A DNA stretch of 64,000 nucleotides from the NCBI GenBank assembly GCA_964016875.1, contig OZ024721.1:37889323-37953322 (forward strand), given 5' to 3'. Position 1 is the stretch's first letter; each line of letters opens with the position of its first letter. The translations under genes and the position numbers were made by a program. Positions 10,968-21,479 of this stretch are shown here, one piece after another. The notes beneath the pieces were generated by a model. It was not told where the DNA came from. It ran no database searches and was given only the letters and a program-made list of their open reading frames with translations. Source of the DNA: Fallopia convolvulus. Its lineage: Eukaryota > Streptophyta > Magnoliopsida > Caryophyllales > Polygonaceae.

Positions 10968-13900
10968 AGGACATGTGAATGTCGTCTTCTCTTGATCATC
11001 GGGATGAATAGGGATTTGCCAAAACCCGCTATACCCGTCCAGGTAGCAAAAATATTCATGTTGTGCTAATCTTTCTAGGACTTGGTCTATGAAAGGAAGA
11101 GGAAAATGGTCCTTGCGAGTGCCACTATTAAGCTTACGGTAATCAATACACATACGCCATTTTGTTGTGGTTCTCATAGGTATCATTTCTCCCTTTTCAT
11201 TTTGCACAACGGTGAGACCTCCTTTCTTAGGAACTACGTGCACGGGACTCACATACTTGCTATCGGAAATTGGGAAGATAATTCCCGCATCCAACATCCT
11301 AAGTATTTCACTCTTTACCACTTCTTTCATGTTAGGATTTAATCTTCTTTGGGGTTCAATAGTGGGTTTATGGTTATCCTCCATATAAATCCTATGCATG
11401 CAAATTGAGGGAGAGATTCCCTTTAGTTCCTCTAGTAAATACCCTAAAGCTCCTCTATGTTTTCTTAGAACCTCTAACAACTTAGACTCCTCCTCATCAT
11501 TCAAGTTAGCATTTATGATTACGGGTAAAGAAGAGTTGGGACCAAGAAATGCGTACCTCAAATCTTTTGGAAGCTCCTTGAGTTCTTGAGATGGTTCCGG
11601 TGGTGCTTGAACTTCTTCTTTCTCGGCCTTGAACACCTCCAAATAAGACATCCTTTCCTCCAATTGTTCATGCTCAATCATATTGAGGGCTAGACCTTGG
11701 CGCTCTATCTCAATTTCTCTAGGTGGTGGGGTGGCTTTCAACCTAAGCTCCCTTGGCCTTGACTTCTTAGAAACGGCTTCCCATTGCAATCCAAGAGGAA
11801 CTTGGATCATCTTAGCTTCCTTATGTACGGTCCCTTTTGAAGTTGGCCTAAAGAAAAACTCAATCTCTCTTCCTCCAATGTCAAGAGACAAGTGGCCCTT
11901 TTTTACATCAATGATTGCCCCAACCGTAGCAAGGAAAGGTCTCCCTAGTATAATCGGTTCTCCCGGCACTTCTATCATGTCCACCACAACAAAGTCAATT
12001 GGGACATAGTGGCCTTCAATGCAAACGGGATAATCCTCGACGATACCAATTGGCTCGATGGACGACCCATCCGCTATCGTTAACCTCATGTTGACCGGAG
12101 CTATGAGACCCATGGATGTGGATTTCCATATGGTGTAAGGAATGATGCTCGTGCTTGCTCCAAGATCACACAAGGCTTGGAAGTTTTGGGACCCCACACC
12201 AATGGTTATAGCAAAGCGACCGGGATCTCCTAGCTTTTGCGGTAACTCCAAGGTCTTGACTTCATCTTGCATTTCCACTATGGACCTCTTCTTGCTCAAA
12301 ATCTCCTTTAAAAACTTGGCATAAGATGGCATCTCACTCAATGCATCGGTGAACGGGATAGAGATGTTCAAGCCTTGCAAGAGTTTGAGAAACCTCTTGA
12401 ACTTGTTCTCAACAACATCTCTCGGCTTCTTTGAGGGATATGGAAGAATCGTCGCATCTTGAATCTTGCTTGGATCAACTTCTTTGGACTTCCCTACTTC
12501 ATTTGCAACACTTCCTGGTTGGACCGACTTGGGCACCATGTCGGGCCCGATGTTGTGAATCTCGGTCCGAGGCAGAGGAGTTGGATCGAGGTCTGTGTAC
12601 GTCGGTCCCGAGTTGCTCTCGACCTCGGTCCGTGGTGAAGGAGTCGGTCTTCTTGCTGGGTCGACTTCGGGGAATGTCGGACCCGACTTGCTGGGTAAGT
12701 TGGTCCGACTCTCTCCATTCTTCTTAGGCACGTGTGGCTCGGGTAGGTTTCGGCCACTTCTCAATCCAATTGCCCGGACTTCATTTTGATTGTTTTGAGC
12801 TCGAGGATTCTCCTCGGGTCGGCCCGGAAGTCTTCCATTCTCTCTCGGGGCTTGAGTTGCAATTTGGGCAAATTGATTGTCGACTTGCCTCCTCCATGCA
12901 CCAAACTCATTGAATTGGGTCCTCATCTCCTTGAACCCATCTCTCATCTCTTGAGCAAATGTTTGTAACTCATTGAATCCCGGTGGTCTATATGGTGGTG
13001 GTGGCGCCCTTGGCTCGTTTTGGTTGAAGTTGTTGTTGTAACTTTGAGCTTGACCGTTGTTCCACCGGCCATTACCACCATTGTTGAAATTGCCTCTTCC
13101 ACCGAAATTTCCTCGAACATAGTTTGCCTCCTCAATTCGCTCGGCCAAGCGTACTTGGCTCTCATTTGGACAAACTTGTGTAGCATGTGCAAAGGATCCA
13201 CACTCCTCAGAAGCTCTAGCATTTTGCTTGTAGTAGTGGACTTGCCTCTTAAGCTTGCTCACTTCACCTTCAAGGAATTGGAGCTTCACATCCCTATCAA
13301 TGTCTTCTCCCTTTGGATCATATAACTTCCTTGCACCTTCACCTTGAACTTTCACCTCCTTGCTAGCTTGACTCACCCCATACGTGGCCTCATAATCGGA
13401 TAGCTTGTCAAGTAGCTCCCAAGCTTGATCCGGTGTCAAGTCTATGAACCCACAATCGGTGTGGAGATTGAGCTTGTCCTTCGTTACCGGATTGATGCCT
13501 TGGAAAAAGATGTCTTGAAGTACATATGGTTGTTGGCCATGAGTAGGACATTGGCGCAACATCTCCTTGAAACGGTCCCATGCTTCGAAGAGGGGCTCAT
13601 TCGGACCTTGTTGAAAGCTTGCAATCTTCCTTCTTAACTCGGTTGTCTTTGAGGGCGGGAAGAACTTCATCAAGAAAGCGTCATAGAGTGTCTTCCAAGT
13701 TGTGATTGACCTAGGAGCTTGGCTCTCGAGCCAATGTGTGGCCTTGCCCCCAAGTGACCATTTGAACGCCTTTAGAAGCACATACTCCAATGTCTCCTCG
13801 TCGGTGGAGATCGTCTCACACATATCCACAAATCGTTTAACATGCTCTATGGGACACTCATGTGGACGGCCCTCGAATTGATCACGCTTGATGAGGGAGA

Positions 13901-14153
13901 TGAATTGCGTCTTGATCTCAAAATTCTTGGCAACCTCGGGAAGCACAATAGCCGGTTCGGGTACCCTCAACTCCGGATGCATGTATTGGCGTGTATTCCG
14001 GGGTAGAGCGTTGAGTTGAGCCTCGGCTCTCATCCGTTGCTCCCGTTCTCTTCTTGCCACCGCCTCTTGATTGTCCTTCTCGAGTTGCAATCTAGCCATT
14101 TCGGCCCTAAGTTGAGCCAACTCCTCATCAACATGGAGAGCTTGATTCTCCAT
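10841..14153 (-). pseudogene. Athila-type gag-PR-RT ORF, truncated in RT
   Basis: A continuous frame from Met at 14153 runs into RT. It has a Glu/Gln/Arg-rich N-terminal coiled coil, a retrotransposon gag domain (residues about 60-250; FVDMCETIST, WLESQAPRSI), and a degenerate zinc knuckle near residue 320 (ECGSFAHATQVCP, first Cys missing). The protease is near residue 660 with CDLGAS in place of the usual DTG/DSG, followed by PIILGRPFLAT; this DLGAS form is usual in Athila elements. RT follows from about residue 960 with KWRMCIDYRKLN and YGTFAYRRMPFG. After FSDM the sequence jumps back to a 38-bp copy of itself and then into element 1, so the YxDD active site, RNase H and integrase are absent. 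Frame is otherwise intact. Confidence 0.9.
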
Positions 14154-14371
14154 CCTTTTCCTTCATCGGGCTTCCTTGAGAATACTTTCCGGATCACTCA
14201 CAAACTCAAGCTCAAGTGTTCCTCGGGAGGAACGAGCTAGCATACACCTATGAAACAAAGACACAAACCAAAACAAATCAAAAACAAACAAAGGGTTTGG
14301 GCTATTCCCTCACCCAAATCACTACCAAAACACAAGAAACTCACCAAATTGGCACTCAATGCACTTAGACT

Positions 14372-14389
14372 TCCCCGGCAACGGCGCCA
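14372..14389 (-). other. Athila primer binding site (tRNA-Asp)
   Basis: On the minus strand this reads tggcgccgttgccgggga, an exact complement of the 3' end of plant tRNA-Asp, as in Athila elements. A second partial copy lies at 14405-14420, immediately inside the LTR border, so the site is duplicated with a spacing of 31 bp. Confidence 0.85.
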
Positions 14390-14427
14390 TTCTTTTGATC
14401 GCTCTCCGGCAACGGCGCCATTCTTTT

Positions 14428-15852
14428 TGATGCGCCCTCGCGGTGTGCGAGGGTCAAGAGATACAATTTATAACCCGACCCCGTTGTAGTACGTGGTGGG
14501 TGTCGAACACTCGGGAAGTCTACTCGATCGATGTGCCTAGACACTAGGAAGCTAGAAAGGAGAGCATAAAACGAAGGAAAACAAAGAAAACAGTCGGGAC
14601 CGACACTGAGGTCACGTCGGGCCCGAGGTTGGCGACAAGAGGAAGTCGGGACCGACGTAGGGTAAGTCGGGCCCGAGGTAGCTGGGTTTGTCGAACTTAA
14701 AAGATTAAAAGTAGATCTTGGGCTTTTGGGTTCCTTCCCTAGTGGATTAAGGCTTATCCACCCCAATTCGAGCAATGAGTGATGATCGGACTAGGATCGA
14801 GTGCTTTCGCCCTCGTTCCAACCACTTCTACACATCGATCATTGGGGAAATCCCCTTCGAAGCAAGGTCTTGAGATTGACACATGTTCACTTTCGCTACT
14901 TTACCAATCTCAAGCCTTGATTCCCGACTTTCGCAACGAATTGTTGCTCTATGTAGAGTGGGTTCCTTAGATCAATCACTCAAGGCTATGGAATTGGGGT
15001 TTCTAGCCCAAACCTAGCTAGGGTTTTCCCCCATAACCCAAGATCAAGGAGATCTACTCCATGTGGCAAACAAAGAAAGCAAACAAATCAAAAGGGAAAG
15101 CAATCAACATCATCAATCTCAAAACAAAGCAAAGTTTCATTCAAATCAAAAGCAATCCACAAATTCCAATCAAGGGTTTTTAAATCCACAAGATCAAAAC
15201 AAAGCAAAGCTAATCTATCAACCAAACCTATCAATCTTCCTCTCCCTTGGCCGATTCTCTCTCTTCTCCTTCTCCTCTCCTTCCTCCTTGCTCTCCAAGT
15301 ATCCTCTTGGCTCCCTTGGAACCCCCCCTTTGTGAGAGAGAGCCCCCTTTTTTTGTGTGTGTGGGAACCCTTTTTTAGAAGACAAGAGGGCCTTTTATGG
15401 ATTAAATGAGGGGCAAAAGTGGAAGTCCACAAATTCGTGCCTTGGAGCCCAAGTAGTCCGGTGACCGACTTGGACCGACACGGAGGACCTCGGGCCCGAG
15501 TTACTGTGCATGTCGGACCGAGGTTGAGCAAGTCGGGCCCGAGGTTGGTTGCAACTCGGTCCTGACCTCGTTCCACCTTCTTCTTTGTTGGCTTCTCTTG
15601 TTCTTCTTCATGGCTTGCTTCTCTCCTTCCCGCTTTAGCTCGGGCCTTGCTCCATGTCTCGACTCTCCTTCAAAACGACCCTCGATCCATGCCAAATTAC
15701 CTACAAAACACATAAAATGCGCATAGTCTCCGAATCTCATAGAAATACGGGAACTAAGCTAAAAAGGAACAAAACGCACAAGAAAAGGGGAAAAAGAAAC
15801 ATATTTACAAAGGAAATCACATATGAAAACACCACCAAATAGAGAGACATCA
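14428..15852 (-). repeat. Complete LTR of the nested Athila-type element
   Basis: 1425 bp on the minus strand, beginning TGATGTCTC at 15852 and ending GGGCGCATCA at 14428. The start is fixed by the second copy that abuts element 1 at 18617, by the upstream purine-rich stretch agtatggggtatt and by the primer binding site downstream of the end. The LTR holds several copies of gtcgggcccgaggt-like motifs, also seen in the gag region. The ORFs drawn through it are not genes. Confidence 0.85.
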
Positions 15853-17600
15853 AAATACCCCATACTTAAACTTGCTTGTCCTCAAGCAATAACAATGTAA
15901 GCAAGACCGAAACATAATCTTCAAGTAAAGCCTCGTATGAAAACACAATTTAAGCACAAGTGATCGATATTCAAGCAAGATTACATCATCACACATGATT
16001 AAGTGTTCCAAGGAATAAAGTCAATGCAACTAAGCCTCACTTTAGGGATATGTGAAGGTGTATCACTCATCATGTGTTTGGGTTTAGCAATGAACACTCA
16101 AGCTCAAAAATCATGCAAGTAAGGACTTTACTATTGAAGCTAATATCACCAATTCCTCCACCTAGAGATGCCTAATGCAAAGTACACAAAGAATTTCGAA
16201 CTCGGCTCAATGGAGGTCCTCAAAGAGGTTCCATTCGGCCGGGTTGTAATGAGGCTTTTGGTATTTTTCAAGGTGGGAATTATTTGGTCTTGTGGTGCTT
16301 TCAATGGGGATTGAACAACCTAAACTCTCACCAACTTCACCAAAATTCCACAATTACTTTCACACTCACCCAAAAGACTTAACATTTTCCTTTCAACCCA
16401 AAATTTCACTTAACATTCCACTTCATCTTTGCTCTTATGCTTTTTGTTGGATTTTCAACACTTTCTACATTTGGACCGACTTTCTTATGACATCGGGCCC
16501 GATGTTGCTTGTAACTCGGTCGGACCCTTTTCTTCACTTAAGCTCTTTGCTTTATTCCACCTTACATTTCCAACATTTGCTTTCTTCCTTTTCTTTCCTT
16601 TTTTTTTTCATTTTTGTACAACAAAGATACACTACCCACATGATTCATAGCACCATTCTTTGCCCTTAAACCCAAGAGAATCTCAACTCTTCAAATACAA
16701 TCCCAACCTCTCTTCTAAAGTCCAATCCCATAAGGGTCAAGTCATATAAGGCTAGGAATAATATTTTTGAGGAGTTTCAAACAAAAGCTTAGGCTAGAAC
16801 GGGGCTACAAACAAAGGATTATCTTCATGGTAGGATATGGAACATTTATGTGACTAGAAGAATAAAGTTCAAAATCAATGTGACAATGCTAGGACAAATC
16901 TCATGACGGTCTTGGAAAATAGATAAACACCGCAATAGCAAGTTTTACTAAGCATGAATGAGCTAATCACACAAGAAAAATGAGGGATATGCAAATATGA
17001 ACAAGCATCCCTAAAATGGCCAAAAATCAATCTCACAAGGGTCACTCATACTTAGTTGCATAAGAACTCATCCTAGAACTCACATGTTCAATAAAACAAG
17101 CAAGATATCATGATCACATCAAAAGCAACATCATTTTAGAGGCTAAACTATCCAAAAATATGCAAAGGAATTTACATGCTCACATCATCATTAGCTTTTA
17201 TTGTGGCAATCTAAGATGGGAATTTCTAGTCCAAAACCTACAAAACACAAAATCTTTTTGTTGTTTTCAACACAATTTTTCAATTTTTATGGATTTTTTG
17301 CAAAAATTTCTCTAAAACCAAAAACTCATCCATTCAAGACCAAATTAATCATTCATGTTTTTTTCATCAAACCACAAACCAAGAAGCAAACATCCCAAAT
17401 ACAAACTAGAAACACAAACTAAATATCCTCAAAATAATAAACAAACATAAACAAGTGAAATCATGAACACACTTACCCCCACCCCATACTTAAAATTTTG
17501 ATGTCCCCATCAAACAAGGAAACCAAAACTTAAAAGCAAGAGAAGAGTATGAAAAGCTCACAATTTCTTATTCTTCAATGGCATGTATAGGATCAATCGG
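15853..17600 (-). other. Athila 3' noncoding region
   Basis: About 1.75 kb between integrase and the 3' LTR, AT-rich with no coherent ORF. The end next to the LTR reads agtatggggtatt on the minus strand and is the likely polypurine tract. Similar long untranslated regions are usual in Athila elements, some of which carry an env-like ORF; none is recognisable here. Confidence 0.6.
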
Positions 17601-18210
17601 CGAGGACGAGAGCCCATGAGGCTCTAACTTCTTCGTTTGGACCGTCCTTGTCATAGAACTTCTTCACTCGATGACCATTCACTTTGAAAATATGTCCTTG
17701 TTCATCAACCAAGTCCACCGCACCATGAGCATAGATACGGTGGACCACAAATGGTCCGCTCCACCTAGTCCTTAACTTTCAGGGGAAAAGTTTAAGCCTT
17801 GAATTGAAAAGGAGAACCTTGTCACCGGTTTGATAGGTCTTTGGAATTATCTTCCTATCATGCCACTTCTTGGTCTTCTCCTTGTATAGCTTGGAGTTCT
17901 CATAGGCTTTCAACCTTAATTCCCCCAACTCATGAAGTTCTAGAAACCTTTTCTCACCGGCCAAGTTGATATCCCAATTCATCTCCTTGAGTGCCCATTT
18001 CGCCTTGTGCTCAAGCTCTACCGGAAGATGACATGCCTTGCCATAAACTAGATTGAAGGGTGTAGTTCCCAAAGGTGTCTTGAAGGCGGTTCTATAAGCC
18101 CAAAGTGCATCATCGAGCTTAGAGGCCCAATCTTTCCTTGATCGAGATACGGTCTTCTCCAAGATAGCCTTGATTTGACGGTTTGACACCTCGACTTGCC
18201 CGCTTGTTTG
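17601..18210 (-). pseudogene. Athila integrase C-terminal fragment
   Basis: The minus-strand frame reads TSGQVEVSNRQIKAILEKTV, then WAYRTAFKTPLGTTPFNLVYG and KWHDRKIIPKTYQTGDKVLL, which are the end of the catalytic core (the Glu of DDE lies in GQVE) and the C-terminal domain of a gypsy integrase. A frameshift near 17779 separates the last part (GHRVKKFYDKDG-like, 17600-17720). The N-terminal part is missing because 18210 is joined directly to LTR sequence. Confidence 0.85.
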
Positions 18211-18617
18211 AGCCCAAGTAGTCCGGTGACCGACTTGGACCGACACGGAGGACCTCGGGCCTGAGTTACTGTGCATGTCGGACCGAGGTTGAGCAAGTCG
18301 GGCCCGAGGTTGGTTGCAACTCGGTCCTGACCTCGTTCCACCTTCTTCTTTGTTGGCTTCTCTTGTTCTTCTTCATGGCTTGCTTCTCTCCTTCCCGCTT
18401 TAGCTCGGGCCTTGCTCCATGTCTCGACTCTCCTTCAAAACGACCCTCGATCCATGCCAAATTACCTACAAAACACATAAAATGCGCATAGTCTCTGAAT
18501 CTCATAGAAATACGGGAACTAAGCTAAAAAGGAACAAAACGCACAAGAAAAGGGGAAAAAGAAACATATTTACAAAGGAAATCACATATGAAAACACCAC
18601 CAAATAGAGAGACATCA
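18210..18617 (-). repeat. Truncated Athila LTR (first 408 bp)
   Basis: Matches 15445-15852 with about two differences, both C/T. Starts TGATGTCTC at 18617 next to element 1 sequence and breaks at 18210 into integrase. It is the outer LTR end of the nested insertion. Confidence 0.92.
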
Positions 18618-19776
18618 AGACATCGGGCGAAATAACCAAGGAAAAGCAAATGAGAAGTCATAACCTCGAAGGGAAGAGAACGCGAGGTCACGACAACAAA
18701 AGGGAGAACAAGGCGAGGTCATTACATCGTCCGGAAGAGAGAGAATTCGAAGTCATAAGAGACGAAGAGCCACGTGGCGCCCTAGGGGCTACTCTGACAA
18801 GATAGGACGGCAGTAGAGAAGTCGAAGCGCCAAAAAGAGGAGAATTTGAAGCGCCAAAAAGAGAGAAGAGAAGGTGAAATGGAGGCCAGCGGTGGAAAGT
18901 AGCGGCGGAGACCCTAACGTCCCATCAATCAGCCGTCAAGACGTTTGGGTTTCCAAGGATCTCAAAATTCAAAACCGCCGAAAGAAAGCGCAAAGACCCA
19001 GCCGTCGGTTGGGGGGCGAAGGGTTTGAGAGCATGGCGGTCGCCACCCTCACCCCACCGTCCCGCCACCATGACGCTGGCGTAAAACACCAAGAAACGAC
19101 CATTGCTCGCTAGGGCACAAAGCCAAGCCAAAAAAAAAAGAGCAAAGAAAATGGCGAGGGAAGCGCGCAGAGACTCACGCCGACCTCACCACCACTATTT
19201 CCCCGCCGTGACGCCGGAGCGAAACGCCATCGCCCCTCCAAGACACAGAACATAAAAGAGAAAATCGAAAGCAAAGAACACCCAAAAGCGAGAGGAAGAG
19301 GAACGAGCACTTACTTGCTTAGAATCGACGTAGAAGGTGCGGTGGCACAACTGGAAGGCGGCGGAGGTTCATCAGCAACCGTCTAGAGAACCGCTAGCAA
19401 GAAACCGAAAAGGCGAAGAGAGAGAGGGCGAAAATGTTGAGAGAGAAGATAGAGGGGAAGCGTGTGAGATACGCCCTTATAAAGAGCAGGTTTGGGCCTC
19501 CCCTACCCAGAGAGGCTTATTGGGCCTGTCCCGCCTGAACGGCCCATTAAGCAAGGCATGAAGATCAAGCCCAGAAAAGCTTCACCTCTGCAAACAATGA
19601 AAAAAGCTAAGTGTAGAGCCTCGCAAAGAGAGGGCTTCGCAAGATGCCCGCCATGAACCTCGGAACCCTCGAAACCTCGCAAAATGCCTACCCACCTCTC
19701 AAAACCTCGTACCCCGTGATCTTTGGGAACTTATGCCCTGCGGCCCTCGGGGCGAGACCCCCAGGCCATGGGGTTG
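18618..19776. other. Element 1 region between nested element and 3' LTR: antisense promoter and leader
   Basis: Homologous to 43860-45264 of element 2. It has short cgaggt/acctcg repeats (18650-18760), a block shared with element 2 (acgtcccatcaatcagc, about 18918), a minus-strand donor cAAGTAAGTG (exon end 19315) and a minus-strand TATA box. No sense ORF is credible. The end, ccatggggttg at 19766-19776, is the polypurine-tract position next to the LTR. Confidence 0.65.
19477..19483 (-). promoter_or_regulatory. Candidate TATA box of the element 1 antisense gene
   Basis: On the minus strand the sequence reads ctctttataagggcg, followed by a pyrimidine-rich stretch (cttctctctcaac...) typical of plant transcription starts. 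The same arrangement is conserved in element 2 at 45010-45016, and in both a GTAAGT donor follows about 165 bases downstream. Confidence 0.6.
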
Positions 19777-20617
19777 TGATGATGCCCAAAATGGTAAAGT
19801 AAGAAGTGGGCCCGGGGTACGAAGAACATACAGACTCGATGGGCCTCCCAAGGATGATCCTGGGGCCCACAACCGCACCCACCTTTTATTTTAACAAAAT
19901 TCCTACCCCCGCGAGGTCCTCCGACACCTTGGAACGAGGTCTAAACCTCGTAACCGACTCTACTGACACGCCCGCCCACCGGAACCACTTAGCTAGCGCC
20001 ACTCCCCCGAGCAAATCACCAGCTGCCTCGCCTCTAGACCAATCAGAGCCCTTGATCTCGGGCGTCCCACATCGGACAATGATCAAAACTCAACTCTCCA
20101 ATCCTCTATAAATAGAGGGGGACCTCGTATGGAAAAGGGGTCGAAAAACATCTTGAACTCAAGAACTATCTTGCTCGTTGAAGATCGACGTGATCAAAAC
20201 ATCGTCAAAAGACTTCACTACAGACAAGTGAAGTCCACAAAAAGACTTCAAGTCGCTCAGAAATACCGTTCACATCAAGGACCTCGCTAGCCAATCTCGC
20301 AACTCGTCAACACCGCTTTTTGGGATCAACCTCTCGCAAGGATCAAGCAAGTAATACTTAGGGATATAAGATCATCTAGCAACTAGGAGATCTCGAACAT
20401 TGTTAGATCGAGATCTCGAACATCCGTAGGGGGTCTAGGGTGTTAATCTCAAGTGTCTGTAGGCCTCGTTGGCTTGTAATCTCGCTGGTTTACAACCTCG
20501 TTTTCTTGTAACCTCGTTGTAAAGAATATCATAAATAAAGAAGCAAGTGTTCGCACAATCGAATATAATAATCCCATCTCTTGTCTTTTAGCGAACGGTT
20601 TATTTCGGGTTTCAACA
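19777..20617 (+). repeat. Element 1 right (3') LTR
   Basis: 841 bp, collinear with 827-1667 with about 26 substitutions and no gaps seen. Starts TGATGATG and ends TTTCAACA, followed by the target duplication taatc at 20618-20622. Confidence 0.95.
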
Positions 20618-20622
20618 TAATC

Positions 20623-21479
20623 TTTGATGAGCTTCGTTAGCTTTAATTTAAGCTGCGTCGAATGGAGCCAAAGCTTACTCAAGCTTACGGGACTTGATCG
20701 GAGTTCAAATTTCACCCAAAATTTGAGCTACCCCTCCCAACCTTATCCAAGCTTATGGATGCTTATTCGATTTTCCCTTTGATTCCCCTCGAATTTCAAT
20801 TATGGAAAATTATTAATTTATTAATATATCCTTTTTGTAATTTTACATCCATTTTTTTATAAAATCAATATCAATCAGCTTTGTGTACCGAACACCTACA
20901 TATTTTTTCCAAAAAAATAAGTTAATAATTTGAAATCCTAAAATCAACTATCAAAATCATCTTCAACTCATATTTGCTTTAAGCGTCAAACGAACCCTAA
21001 GCTTTATTTGTTTCAGCGTAAAATCATTACCAAAATGTCATTGGTGCGGGTCATTTTGGTTTCATGTACAAATCAAATTAGTAACCATCAGATTGAAATT
21101 ACTAATTAAATAAAATGTTTTTCTTAACAATTAATGGAAGAAGAAAAATTTTGGGACCCTAGATGAACAAAATGATGGATATGGTGGATTCTAGGGTAAG
21201 AACATGCAGTGGAATGGGAGAACATGTGAACATTGAACATAAAGAGTGAGATAAGACTTACACGATCTCTAGCTCTGATATCGGTTGATGTGAACTCGTC
21301 TTCAAGGAAGTCGAATTCACGAAGGATCTTTGTCTTTGACCGTGTAGTGGGTCTCTAATGGTGTTGCAGAAACGGTTTGTGTAAATTGAAAGTTGTTCGC
21401 AAGATCATGTTCATGACTCAAGGAATCTCGCCTTTGGGCGGACTTGCCTAGCTGTCTGACTCAAGGAGGTGTCAAATGC
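20623..21479. other. Intergenic, nothing recognised
   Basis: AT-rich sequence that continues the pre-insertion site of element 1. There are several aagcttat-type motifs on both sides of the insertion (661-800 and 20640-20760). The segment 21290-21470 could be the 3' untranslated part of the neighbouring LINE but has no diagnostic feature. Confidence 0.4.

Larger units (their letters stand above)
10841..18617 (-). mobile_element. Nested, rearranged Athila-type LTR retrotransposon
   Basis: Reading on the minus strand from 18617 the order is: first 408 bp of an LTR, a direct fusion to the end of integrase, 3' noncoding region, one complete LTR (15852-14428), primer binding site, gag-PR-RT, then a break in RT before the catalytic YxDD motif at 10841. 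So the piece is the 3' end of one copy joined through a shared LTR to the 5' half of another, with both outer parts lost. The right border (18617) is a true LTR terminus; the left border is not. Element 1 sequence was also lost at the left border, as the antisense gene's first codons (present in element 2) are missing. The two copies of the LTR segment differ at about 2 of 408 sites, so the insertion is younger than element 1. Confidence 0.88.
827..20617 (+). mobile_element. Element 1: Tat-type Ty3/gypsy LTR retrotransposon, decayed, with a nested Athila-type element
   Basis: The two LTRs are each 841 bp, begin TGATGATG and end TTTCATCA (left) or TTTCAACA (right). They are flanked by the perfect 5-bp duplication taatc (822-826 and 20618-20622), so this is one insertion. 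Order inside: primer binding site, gag-pol (+), tandem array, antisense gene (-), leader region of the antisense gene, 3' LTR. The pol order PR-RT-RH-second RH-INT, with an additional archaeal-like RNase H, is the known mark of the Tat lineage. About 7.8 kb (10841-18617) is a nested minus-strand Athila-type element; without it the element is about 12 kb. LTR divergence counted by eye is about 26 of 841 sites (3%). Coding regions carry many frameshifts and stops, so the element cannot encode its own proteins. Confidence 0.93.

Noticed and set aside
14372..20617. Treating 14428-15852 and 18210-18617 as the two LTRs of one normal Athila element
   Set aside because: The coding order between them is integrase end only, and gag-PR-RT lies outside; the arrangement is permuted.
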